Below, piece by piece: positions 10,132 to 23,200 of a stretch of DNA of 64,000 bases. Position 1 is the first letter of the stretch; each line of letters opens with the position of its first letter. Source of the stretch: Eurosta solidaginis (lineage: Eukaryota; Arthropoda; Insecta; Diptera; Tephritidae); assembly GCF_040869045.1 (NCBI RefSeq), contig NC_090319.1, positions 279,903,693 to 279,967,692 on the forward strand. Direction: 5' to 3'. Made by a program: the position numbers and the translations under genes. The notes under the pieces are model-generated. The model did not search any database and was not told the origin of the DNA. It saw nothing but the letters and a program-made list of their open reading frames with translations.

Positions 10132-12603
10132 TATGGCAGAGGTGGCGCTCGTATGTGCGTTACAATGCGATGTATTGAAATACCCCAGATCCGGCATCAA
10201 ATCAAAGCTTTTCTAGAGTTAACCATATTTCTATCGCATCTCTTTGTGGATGTTTTGTTTTCTTGTGTGTGTTGTTTTATATGGCAAGTGCCAATTCCAA
10301 CGCATATCTTGGTCTGCAGGCAATATTGTTTGATTACACATTGTAAAGCAGTTGTTCATCAGAAAACCTTCAACATCAAACAAACTAGGACCGAGTGATC
10401 CCTCCTGGCTTTAGCCTTAAGCACATCACTATACTGATAGTCAGTATACCCGTAGGCGATTCTGTGGTGAATGGCGTTTAGGAAGCTTTATAATTGTGTG
10501 CATTTTTTGTTACTTTATCCTTCTGTAATTTTTAGCCCTGCATATTATCTCACCTCTGCGGTGCTGAGAAGTGAATCTCGGATCTGGTTGTAAAACGTGC
10601 CCCAAAAAATGCAGCAGTCACACGATTCGATGTTCTGTTCTCGTCAAAACAACAATGCCTGACACGGCAAACTCTCACGTTGTTACTGGAGCCAGCCGCC
10701 CGAATAATTTGGTTAATGCCTGGTAACCGCATAATAGGATAGCCGGGTATTATCTGAGCTTTGTTTGAACTCTGCAGTAACTCATGTCCGCTCATGAAAA
10801 AGGCCTTAAGCAATTTTTCACCACCACATTGCTCACATATTTTCGGATACTCGGATAATATCTGGGTAACCGGATTCCCGCTACCCAAGTACCCGGGTAT
10901 CTCATATCAATCACCAGCCCTAATTCTCATCAGGCTTTTAAAAAACTATAAGGGCACACTGGAAATTCAGTCTTCAGCGCATGCTTAGCCAACTGTGTTA
11001 ACTGGCTACCGATCCACACTTCTATCGAACCTTTTTCCTCCCCCAGCATCTACATACAAAACGAGCTCTCCTGCTCTTAAAAACGCCCGAGGTAGCGAAA
11101 GTAATTTCAGCAGGGTAGCTGCTTTTTCTAAACCTAGCTAATTATATCAAATATAATAACAGATAAGTATTATCACTTATTATCTCATAGGCTGCAGCTT
11201 TGCGGAGATAGTGTGGTCCTCTTAATTCAGGATTGAAGATCCGCATTCTGAACCCGTATATATTATGGCAGAAATTTACTCGAAGGGCTTGTAAAGCTAT
11301 TTTCTAGGACAATCTCTTTCAAAAAAAAAAATTTATCACTCTTGGTATAAAAGGCCAACACCACTACCACTACTCTATACCTGCTTTGCTCTGTCTTGAC
11401 TAGCGTATATTAATATGAGTAATATCTTTTTAAACAATTTAAATAAGCACCCAATTTCGTCACCATTTGTGGATTTAGCGCATTGATACAAAAAAGTACT
11501 TTATTTAATACTATTTCACAAAACGGCCTCTTCTATTCTTCCCCTTTCTCTCATCATTCGTATTGTATGGGAGTTTTCAAAATGAGCTGTCACTACATAG
11601 ACCACCTTGTCGTTATTACATCATGGGTGGCAGCATGATACAAAAAAGAAGGTAGTTCCACTCAAAATTTTTTGACGTCTTTGGGGATTTTTGAAGTTTC
11701 ATTATGTTTGTTGTTTTGCCAGAAGCGTTGCCATACCGTTACTGTTTAAGGCGAAATTGAGGTTTTTAGAGATGGAAATTTCCTTTAGGATGAAAACGCA
11801 ATGGTCATCTGAGACAATAATAATATGCTTTAGCACGATTTATGTGCATATATATTGATTGAGAATACAGTAAAACATGCAAATTTATTGAAAAATAGTG
11901 GATAATGACTCATATCTTTATGGCAGCTTAACCCCTAGACAGACAAGAAAAATCCTGTTGTTCTAGCATGGCCCTATTATCATGCCCCTACAGTGGATAT
12001 TTCTAAAGGCATGTTGGGAAAAAGTGTACCTCCAAAGTCCGCACATCTATGTCAATGCTAAAAGGGCACAGAATGTGTATAGGCGGGGCTGCCCCAAGGT
12101 GATCCCTGGTACAACGGGCAGAAAAACTCTCATAACTAGTTGCTAACCTGCAGAGCTACAGGGTAATGTTCTCCCAAAAAAAATAGTATAAAAAAAAAAA
12201 ATAAAAAATGTGGACTTGTAGCCAAATTATCAAGAAATTGCGGTGTCGGTTTATAAGGACCTCCTCCGCAATTGACAAACGTGTATGTTTTGTCCAAATG
12301 TTCTGAGCAAACGTACGGACACTTAAGAAGGCTATTTGCCCTTGCTTTGCATACTTCGATCCATGTTTTTTCCACCGAAACAATTTTCGGGAGCTCGAAA
12401 ATCTTATTAAAAACCTTCTTCTCTATGCTGATATTTCGTATTAAAATATTTCCAAGGCATGGGCCCTGGAATCTGTCATATTATGCATATCTATATTTTA
12501 TTGTAAAAAACTCACCAAGTTTTTCTTACTTGTAATACCTAGATCCTTGACCAAGTATCAGTTCTTGATGAAAAATAATTAAATGTTTTATCTTTACTTT
12601 CAG
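10132..12603. other. Non-coding stretch upstream of the coiled-coil gene's first visible exon
   Basis: Probably intron or intergenic. Short frames at 10153-10398, 10550-10888 and 12136-12535 have no recognisable domains. Around 10720-10900 there are repeated CCGGGTA/TACCCGGG-like words, possibly a decayed inverted repeat. A polypyrimidine tract and CAG immediately precede 12604. Confidence 0.4.
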
Positions 12604-14293
12604 AATGACTCCTATGACTTGGCGCTCTGTCCGACGAGCAACAGCAGCGGATTTGGTACCGCTACTGCTATTATTGGAGCCATGGATTGTTTGCCTATAT
12701 TGAGTGGTGGTGGTAGCAGTAGTAATAGCAGCGGTCTTGGTACGCTCGGCATCGGTGGTGCGCATCACATCATGTCCAGTGATAATAGTTCAGCAACTGT
12801 ACTAGGCGGCAGCGGCGGGGCCAGTACACCAACAGTTACTGTTGTCGGCTCATATCAGCAACATATCGCCAATTTGCATGCTGCACATCATCCGCACCTT
12901 AATTTAATTGGTCATCATGGTGTAACACCGTATAGCAATAATTATCCGCTGCATCATAGCAGCAGCCATCATCACATACAAAGCGAACAGACCAAGTCAC
13001 TGCAAGAGCTGCAGCATGAAGTTGGCGCTTTGTTGGAATTTCGTGATCTGGTCATTGAAACATTTCCAGATCTCAAACATAAAATGGCATCGATGTCATC
13101 GTCGTCGACAGCGACATCAACAACGACAGCGACAGCTGGCGGTAATTCTGTATCGGGAGCAAATACGCTCACCGGCGTTGGAGGTAGTGTTAGTGGTGGT
13201 CTAATGAATGCGTCGTTGGTGTCGAGGTTAGTGTTGCATAATTTTGGGAATAATATGTTTTTTTTCTTTTATTAATTATGTATTCCTTTCCATTGCACAG
13301 ACGCGAGTGGGAGCCTGGCATACGTTTGAAGCGTAAAGTGTCACAGAAAGAACCGTCCACAGCAACAGCCAGCGCTGCAGTTACTGCGAGTCCCTCGGCT
13401 GTTGTTGCAGGTGTCGTCGCCGGTGAATTATCCTCCTCATCGCTGACACGCAGCCGCAGCAATTCGCATAGCGGCAAAAAAGAGCCAAAGAGTGGTGAAA
13501 ATAATAATGGCAGTGTGGTGCAAGATTCAGGCTTCTCCACAGAGACGAGCTCATCGAAGGAGGGCCATAGCGCTTCGTCTACAAACGGTGCTATGGCAGT
13601 AAGTGCACAAAAAAAAAAGACAAGTCTCCGAATTTGTTCGAAAACTTTCTTCTCTTTGCAGGGCCCGCCTGTGCTGAATCGCCTTTCCTGCCATGAGTCC
13701 GATGATGAACTGCTTAATTTACTTGATGTCATACATCGCAAATCGAGTCGTTTACGCGAGGAAATGGATCAACTGCAACGTTATGAAAGACAGAATTTAC
13801 GCGGTGATAGCAGTCCAACAAATACCAACATAAACACCATCGCTAATGTACCAACTGATGAATCAACACCAACAGTTATTGCGGCAAACGAAGTTGCGTC
13901 AACGCCTGTAACGACGCGCAGTACATCGGTGCTCGCAAAGTCAAGTAGTAGTAGCGGTAGCAGTAATATAACTGTAAATGGTGCTGGTCTAACACCGAAA
14001 ATTTTCGGCGAACATGTGGAACGTTTGAATAAAGAGGATATAAAACAGTTGCGAAAAGAACGTGATCGCCTCTTAGATAAATTGGCTGAAATGGAAGCTG
14101 AAACTTTAACAGGACGCATTAAAGCGGCAAAAATGAACGATCAAGTGGAAGAGTTGATAAATGTGAAAAAAGATCTCGAGGAGCAATTGAAGTTGGCGAT
14201 GGCACAGAAGTTGGATTTGAGTGCGCGTGTTCAACAATTGCAGCTACAGCAGCAGGAGCAGCAACAACTATTGCAGAGTAAAAGCTCATCGAG
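12604..14293 (+). CDS. Coiled-coil gene, exons 1-3 of those visible
   Basis: Exon 12604-13226 holds Gly/Ser/His-rich sequence and a helix KSLQELQHEVGALLEFRDLV. Exon 13301-13598 begins within REWEPGIRLKRKVSQKE and is Ser-rich. Exon 13662-14293 holds NRLSCHESDDELLNLLDVIH and then a 90-residue coiled coil ending in a Gln run. Introns are 74 and 63 nt. The 63-nt intron (13599-13661) has no stop and is a multiple of three, so retention would add 21 residues without a frameshift. Confidence 0.88.
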
Positions 14294-17200
14294 GTAGGTA
14301 GCGGTTTGATGTGAACATATCTTTGCTTTCCGGGCATGTGGTGAAAATCAGGAAACGTACTGAGATTGTATGAGAATACCAGACATAATTACTTACCATA
14401 GCAGGATCCAATGAGCCTTTCGGGTCCAGTAGAAATGAAATATTCCAATATACGTTAGGCTTATTCACCACCATTGGTTGATCTGTCACCCCTTAACCCT
14501 GATATTGTTTTTGCGCCTACAGAAACACCAACATTATTCACGACAGTGGAGGTTTGTAGGTCTCAACAGTATACTCGAATGACAGTATACAAGAATGAGC
14601 AGAGAAGAATGTACATAAAGATTACTAGCTACAGCAGGCTGGGGGCTTAGAATACACCCGCGGTAAGTATGTCTGTCGTAAGATGTGTCTAAAATACCCA
14701 ACTGATTCAAGTGGCTGTGTAGCGCAATTTATAGCTTCTCCAGCCTGATTGTCAACCTCACCTACCCGTGGGGAATCCTGTAGCTTTAGCAGCCTAGGCT
14801 CTGGCGACCCCAAGTAGTAAGTGGAAGTAAGGGATGGGGGCGGGATCGCCTAGAAGGTTCAATGTGGTCATATTAAATCGTTCTCGAGATGGTCGGGCTT
14901 ATACCTTAATGGTGCTTGTTAACAGAACGTACTGAAAGACCATCAACATCGATACCACTTCCCAAAATCTTCAGGAAGGGGGGGGGGGGGGGGAGGGTTT
15001 CTTTTATCGCTACAGCAACAACAACAACCACTGCAAAAAATCATTTGTTTCGAAGCACTTTTACAGTGAAACTTACGAACCTAGGGGTAGTGGCAGCATA
15101 TCAGGCCCGCGGCGTAATTTCCTTTTTGATTGCTTCCTGTTTTACAGAGAAAAAGCTAAGGAATGAGAAAATGTTCGGAGACATTGGTTGAGTAATTTTA
15201 TCTGAAGCTTTCAATTTAGAAACGAAACATCCAAGTCAAATTATTTACGTCTGGACTTAAGATGTAGCCTTATATTCTTAGTTGTGCCACTTGACCTACC
15301 TAAGTGGCAACAGAAGATTGGCAGCGTGAGACGCAAGGCGTAATATCAAATCAATCCCTAGACCCTTCATCTGTAAAATGGTTTTCAAAAGTCCAGCTGA
15401 AGAGGTAGGCCCGACATCAATACGATACGCTCGGCCGCTAGTACAATTAAGCATAGGGGTCTGGTAATGACATATCTTGCTATGAACTGATTTGAGATTT
15501 AGATAATATGAGTGCCGGGCTATAGAAGTACCCGGTCAACTGTGAGGTGGATTTCTTAACCCGCAACTGAACCGGATGTAGATGATTGTTGAGATTTAAA
15601 AAAAAAGTTCAATTTTTACTTCCCTTATATTAGGTCGGTTGAATGAATGTTTGTCCGCTTTTCATACAAATCTTGCAATCGATTTTTAAGTAAATTCTTA
15701 TTTAGCTACAAACGTGAAACTTTACACATAGGTTAGAACACGGTGACAATGCTACAAAAGGAAAAAGAATCCGTTAGGTGGCGCACGGATCAACATAATT
15801 AGATAAGAATTTCAAAATTTTCAAACCAGCTTTTAAGTAACTTCTCGGTGAGCTAGAGACTTGATTTTTCAAACTTAATTCAGATGTCGATGACAGCCGA
15901 TGATACGATACAAAAAGATTCGCTAGGGGGCGCACGGGATAAGATATTTAGAAAAATCGTACGAAACGGAGGGAATTTGGGATTGATCTTTATGTAAGTT
16001 CTCATTGAGGTACAACTGTACAACTTCACAGATAGGATAAGACGCCGAGAAAATTTAGGAAAAAGAGAAAAAATTACGTCAGGTGGCGTACGGATCGAAA
16101 TATTTAGATAAGAATTTGGAAATTTGGTGGTTTGAGATCGATTTTAAAGTAACTTCTCATTGAGCTACAAACATGAAACCTCAGAGACAGGTTAAGACAC
16201 CGTGACAAAGGAACAAAAGGAGAAAAGAATTCGGTTAGGTGGCGCACGGATCGAAAAAATTAGATAATAATTTGGAAATTTGAAACCGGGTTTTAAGTAA
16301 CTTCTCGATGAGCTAGAGATTAAAAATTTAGAGCTTAATTCAGAGGTCGATGACAGCCGATGACACAATACAAAAAGTTTCGCTAGGGGGCGCACGTATT
16401 GAGATATTTAGAAAAATCAAACGGAACGGAGGGAATTTTGGGATTGATTTTTATGTAAGTTCTCATTGAGCTACAAGCGTAAAACTTAACAGATAGGTTG
16501 AGACACCGAGAAAGTGTAAGAAAACAAGAAAATAAAAATTAAATAAAAAAATTTTAAGCACTTCCTTTATATAAATGGACAAAAATCAGCGAAAAATGTC
16601 TCCTTATATAAAGACATATTCTTGCTAAACTTTGATTTTTAAATTTTGACATAGAAATTGCAAAAATATAATCAACCTTTATCTTTAGATATTTATATCC
16701 TTTCAAATCCATCCCGAGGATTTTGCGGAATGGAGATAGAGTTGAATACCTTCACCTGATATTTTACTTCAGGTCAGCTGTTAAGGCTCGTGGAAGACAA
16801 GTAGTTTCGTGGCTCAGATATATTGTCACGATTTACCATCATCCTTTGCGAAATTTATTAAGGAGTGTGATATGGATTTAAGGAGCTCCCTTTTGAAGTC
16901 TTTAAGTTTTCACCCAATCGTAATGTGATGCCTCTAGGAGATAAACCGATGTCTCAATGTTATGGTTTCTTGACAGGCGTAGTCCCCCGTTTCTTATCGC
17001 GAACTTCGACCTTAATTTTATATTGCGTTTTTTTCTTCCTATTCCCTGCCCCACTTATTTTATTATTTTTTCCCTCCTATTAGCCAATCGGATTATTCGA
17101 GCCAACGCAATTTTCTATCATCTGCTGCAACAACGGTGCTATCCACAGGCAGTACTACTTCCGTGCAACTTGATAATATCATCACGGCCAATTTAAGCAT

Positions 17201-20200
17201 ACAAGCTATCGCACAAAGTCGACGTCAACATACATTCCAACCAGTGGTGGTCGTGGACGGACTGCAACAGTCACAACAGCATCAACGTCTATTTCATCCA
17301 TCTCCCGCCGAGGATATACATAATGCATTCCATCAAAGCACAGACAGTGATAATAAAAGTCAACAACAGTCAGAACAGAGTGAGCCACAGCAGCAAAAGG
17401 CAGCTCTGGGTCGTCTGGATGGCATTATAAGCCAACCCGGCGGGCGTTTAAGTAAATGTCGTATGATTGATTCAAAACGTTTCGCTGCCATACTCTTGGA
17501 GACGAGCGTCGTTGAGCTGCAGAGGCATCTACTAACGCTTACTGTGCAGAATCAGGTAATTATTTAGAATTTTTTCAAAAATGATCAGGTCATACTTACA
17601 AATTTTTTAATCTGTTGTGGTACAAAAAGGCTCTAATGCAGAAACTCGATACAGCGACCAAGTCAAAATCACATTTAGCTAAAAGACTGGATAAATCAAA
17701 AGATGATGTTGAAGATTTGCGTTTTCAGGTATGTACCATTTTGACGTAGGCATATAAAGAAATAAACTGAACTAATATCTTGCAATTGCAGCTTGAAGAG
17801 AAGAATATCGAGTTGGAGGGCACTAAAGCTCAACTACGTGTTCTAGAGTCACGCATACATTCTGTAACGCCCAGCAGTGGAGCACCAACGAATTCCTATT
17901 TACACTCGCAGAATGATTATGAAACGAATCGTTCATCGACTTCTACCACATTAATGTTGAGTAGGCGTGGTATTAGCGATTTACAAGAACATAGTGATAT
18001 ACATTCAGGAACACCAATTTCAGCGACCAATGCTGTTCAAATGCCTCCACCACCAATAACGCAAATCTCTACACCCAGCATGAAAGCGATGGTACATTTG
18101 CCAATGGATGAACTGCAACAACATAGTAGCAGCACAGAATCAGCACATGATAATGATTTGCAAGAAAGTGGTGGACAATCGCAAACGGTGACGTCGTTGA
18201 CGAGACTTATGAGCGCAAGTGTTGGTGGTGTCAGTCCATTCGATAATGCGTTACGTGGCAAGAAAGTGAGCACGGGCAGCAAGCCTAGTAAGATTCCATT
18301 GCCGGGTAGTAAAGCGGCGGCATATTTTGCAGGTGAGCACCGAGTTTACTATACGACAAAATTACCTACTTCCGGGAATTGGACGAAGCCAAATTCTTTT
18401 GGTAAAAAAATGGTTTTCTCCGTTTGTGGAAGTTAGATTCCAAAACACAGATGTTGGGGGCTTCGAAGTTTGAAATATGGAGCCATTCTTATATGTATTT
18501 GTATAAGAGGTCGTAGTAAAAATACGCCTTCTCGTATTTGAAATAATTTTTTTTGCAAACTCTTATAAGGCAAATCTTCGGAAATGTTACAAGCAATAAA
18601 TTACACAGCACAAAAAAATTTATGATAGGTTCAGGTCAGGCCCTATCTTGAAAAAAAACCCCAAACGCAAAAAATTTTTTTCCTTTTGAAGTTAGGTCCG
18701 AAATACGACCCGCTACGCCATCTCTGATAACGGATTCGGATTCAGCGCATTTGAATGCATGAAAATATATGTGTTGCATATCCAAATCCCCGAATGTTAA
18801 AGTAAATTGTGAAACAATTTACGTATATTATGGTTTTACAATTATTTGAATGTTCGAAAATTCGGTTGAAATTATCAACATGGGCATACGCGAATACAAA
18901 TTTAAATCCGATATCCATATGAAAGGTATTAAAAATGTGTGCTTTATTTGTTGTCCAAACAGGGTTTCAGGATATTCTGGGGTACACATTTTGGACTATA
19001 CATATATTACATATATTACATAATATATTCGAATATTGGGATTTTTGAGAATAATCAAGTTTAAAACAAATAAGGAAGGCTAAGTTCGGGTGTAGCCGAA
19101 CAATACATACCCAGCAGCCAAATTACAGCTTGCAAAACTTTTAAATTACTTTCTTTTAAAAGTGGGCGGTGTCACGCCCATTGTCCAAAATTTTACTAAT
19201 TTTCTATTCTGCGTCATAAGGTCAACCCACCTACCAAGTTTCATCGCTTTATCCGTCTTCGGTAATGAATTATCGCACTTTTTCCGCTTTTCGATATCGA
19301 AAAAGTGGGCGTTGGTTATAGTCCGATTTCGTTCATTTTAAACTACGATCTCAGATGAGTGCCCAGGAACTCACATACCAAATTTCATTAAGATACCTTA
19401 AAATTTACTCAATTTATCGTGTTTACGGACAGACGGACGGACATGGCTAAATGAATTTTTTTTTTCGCCCAGATCATTTTTATATATAGAAATCTATACC
19501 TATGTAGTGACTGGGCCAAACCATGACAAGCATTAAATATCACTTGTCGTAACACTTTAGGCACGTATGATCGCAGTGTGTCGGTTGATTTATCACAAAT
19601 TATTACGATGCCCGATTGTTGATGTCGGTGTTCCACTAACTGCAACGAGGTTTGTTCGCCATCAAAGTAATCCTTTAAGTTCGTTACATGTTGTTTGCTC
19701 GTCATGCAATTGTTGCATATCTACTGGCGTCGGTAGCGACTTCTGTTCCAATGCATGTGCCAACGGTTTGTGATCCGTGAAAATAATGAAAGCTGTTCCC
19801 TCTAAATGATAACGGAAATGCCGTATTTCCTTGTAAATTGCTGTTAGTTCACGATCATATGCGCTTTAGCGTAGTTCTGTTGGGGTAAACTTCTGTGAGA
19901 AAACCCCTAAAGGCATCCTCTTACCCTTAACTAATTGCTGTAGCAGGGCACCGACTGCGACGTAGGAGGCGTCAGTCATTAAAGCTATTGTGGTATCTTT
20001 CATGGGGAACACAAGAAGGGCCGCTTCTGCCAATTGTTGTTGTTTCAGTCTCTCGACCGCTTCTGTTGTTTCTCTCGTCCAACGGATCTCGGTTTTATCA
20101 CTTTTCGTACATGGCCCCATTAATTTCTGTAAAGGTGCCTCGGTGGCCGCAGCATGGGGCAAAAATCGCCTATAAAAATTTACTGTCCCCATAAACCTTC

Positions 20201-23200
20201 TCAACTCGTGCACTTCCTTCGGCTTTTTGCTGTAGAATACCTTTGACCTTCTGTGGCAGCGGTCTGACACCATCCGCTGAGACTAAGTTTCCTAAAAACT
20301 CCACTTTTTCTAAACCCAGTTGACATTTTTCGCCGTTGATAACTAAACCCCTCTCGCGGTAACTATCAAAAAGCTGTATAAGATGCTCCGCATGTTTCTC
20401 TGGCCATGTGGAAGCTACGAGTACATCATCTAGGTATGGAAATACAAAAGATAAATCTTTTACTGTTTCGTCAATGTAGCGTTGGAACGTTTAGGCAGCA
20501 TTCCTTAACCCGAAAGTCATATATTTAAACTCAAATAGTCCGAACGGCGTTAGAATAGCTGTCTTTGGCACGTCTGCCGGGTGCACTGGGATCTGGTGGT
20601 ATGCCTTCTTGCAATCTATTACCGAAAAAAATTTTTCCCCGAACAATTCACCACCTAAGTCCGTCCTGTATATGCCGAATTGGATAGCTATCTGGTACGC
20701 GTTCAATCTCCTATAATTGCCGCAAGGCCGCCACGTCCCGTTTGATTTCTGCACCATGTGCAAGGGGCTCGCTCATTGACTACTTGAGCGCTGATAAATC
20801 CCGCGTTCGATTGGGTACTCAAACTCTTCGCGCATTCCAGTTTTTCAGGAGAAAGTCGTCCCACCCTTTGCGCTACCGGTGTCCCTCGTGTCTCTATATG
20901 GTGTTGGACTGCTGTCGTGGGTATATTGGCCTTGGGCAAGTCATTAGTAAGATCAGGATAACGTGATAAGATCGCATGGTAAGGATTAGCTTCCTTTAAA
21001 GAGAGTACACTATGTGGCGGCAGTATGATTTGGCAAAGCTCCGGAGTACGCGTTGTTCGATCGATGATAGCTTTGTTTTTTAATTCCACGAACACGTCGT
21101 AGTGTCTTAGGAAATCCGCACCTATTATAGGATGCGCAACGTCGGCGATTATGAAACACCACTTAAATGGCCGTCGTAGGCCGAGATCTAATGTTATCTG
21201 TCGTTTGCCGAATGTATTAATTGTAGTTTGTTCGCAGCAACCAATTTTATTTCGTTTGGTTGCATACTCTCACCGTGGCGTTTTGGTGCGACCGAAACTT
21301 CGGCGGCCGGGTTGATGAGGAATTTGATTGAGGACGTTCTGTCCCGAATGTAAAGGCGGCTGGAGTTCATACCTTCCTCCGATATAGCCGCTTTGTACGG
21401 AGGGCTGACTAGTTTTCAGAAAGTTTTGTGTGAAAGCGCATGGTGGCCGACACCGTGTTGCGTTCTTGCCGAAAATATGATGATACCAACAGATATCACG
21501 GTTTGTATCCCGTGTGTCCTCACTGCGTGAGCTGGTCGGTCGTGCTTGTTGTCGAGGCAATCCGATCCGTTGCTGTTTATACGTTACCTCCCGCTTCTCT
21601 AAACGATCTAACCTATCCACCAATTCTGAAATGGCTGCTGTTACATCGTCACTTGGTTTGCAAATAGCATCGACGCTACCAATCATAGTTGGAATTGCCA
21701 CTATGTCATCAGTTTTTTTGCCAACTCTTCTACTTCACCCTCCATCGTTACTAAAATTTGCTGCACATGGAGGGGCAGTCCTCTTCATTTCAACAATTCT
21801 TTACCTAGCTGCTGATTCGCCAGGTCTTTCATCTCTCGTAACAAAACTGTAGGCTTTCTTTGGCTCGATTCGCCCAACTCGCATAATCGCCTAAACTTTT
21901 TTTCTTTTGATTCGCTTCTTCCCGCTCGTGCAAATTGAGCCTCCACCTGCGCAAACCATAAACGCGGATCTGGTTTTACTGCCAACCGTGCCATTGAAAT
22001 TGAGCTACTGCCTCGCGAAATGTTTCTTCGTTCTCGTTGGCCATGATGTGGAAAATGCCTCAGTAATGCTTGGTTGTACTATTCTGTTGTCGTCGGGGTC
22101 ACCACTTATAGAATTTTAATGTTTATTCTATAATATTTAATTCAATAAAGTTCAAACTTAAACTAAAAAGAACAATGTGTTATCTTGAAAAGAAAAATTC
22201 CCAAAATTATATATGCGATGAAATTCAAAGTTACTAGACGTTGGCTGTAGTTGCTAAAACCCAGCTGTTCTATGATGTTGCCACATATTGCGGCAGGGTT
22301 CGATTTGGGTAGTCACTACACGTATAAACAGCAACGGATCGGAGCGCCTCGGCAGCAAGCACGACCGATCAGCTCACGCAGTGAGGACACACGGGATACA
22401 AACCGCGATATCTGTTAGTATCATCATATTTTCGGCAAGAACGCAACACGGTGTCGGCCACCATGCGCTTTCACACCAAAGCTTTCGGAAAACTAGTCAA
22501 CCCTCCGTATAAAGCGGCTATGTCGGAGGAGGATATAAACTTCAGTCGTCTTTACATTTGAACCAGAACGTCTTCAATGAAATTTCACATCGACACGGGC
22601 GCCGAAGTTTTGGTTGTACCCAAACGTCACGGTGAGAGTATGCAACCAAACGCCATGAAACTGGTTGCTGCGAACAATACTACAATTAATACATTCGGCT
22701 ACATTTGAGACAACGTCTTCAATGAAATTTCTCATCGACACGGGCGCCGAAGTTTCCGTGGTACCCAAACGGCACGGTGAGAGTATGCAACCAAAAGCAA
22801 TGCAACTGGTTGCTGCAAACAATACTACAATTAATACATTCGGCAATCGACAGATAACATAAGATGTCGGCCTACAACGGCCATTTAAGTGGTGTTTCAT
22901 AATCGCCGACGTTGCGCATCCTATAATAGGTGCGGATTTCCTAAGACACTACGACGTGTTGGTGGATTTAAAATATAAAGCAAAGAATTATTTCCAAACA
23001 ACCAACATAATTTTTTACGAGAACTACGACGGCATTTCGAGACCGTTCGACCAATACAAACGTCACAGCATGGTAAACCTGCGGTATTTGTTCCCAAGGA
23101 TCTGCGCTTATGCAGCCATGTTTTTCTACGCGACGATACAATGAAAAAGCCGTTGAAAGCACCTTACGACGGGCCATACATGATTGTTAACAAATACGCA

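Larger units (their letters stand above)
14294..17083 (+). other. 2.8-kb intron of the coiled-coil gene
   Basis: Donor GTAGGT at 14294 and acceptor CCTCCTATTAG ending at 17083. It contains a SINE-like repeat (14635-14814), a 16-nt G run (14978-14993) and a tandem array (15640-16530). The remainder (16540-17080) is AT-rich and unremarkable. Confidence 0.8.

Noticed and set aside
13190..14337. Minus-strand frames opposite the coiled-coil gene (13190-13741, 13781-14119, 14119-14337)
   Set aside because: Ser/Leu/Val-rich mirror frames of the Ser/Thr-rich plus-strand exons; they cross the introns and have no domains.
22574..22900. Minus-strand 108-codon frame with an internal repeat
   Set aside because: It is the antisense of the duplicated protease segment; its repeat reflects the 145-bp duplication.
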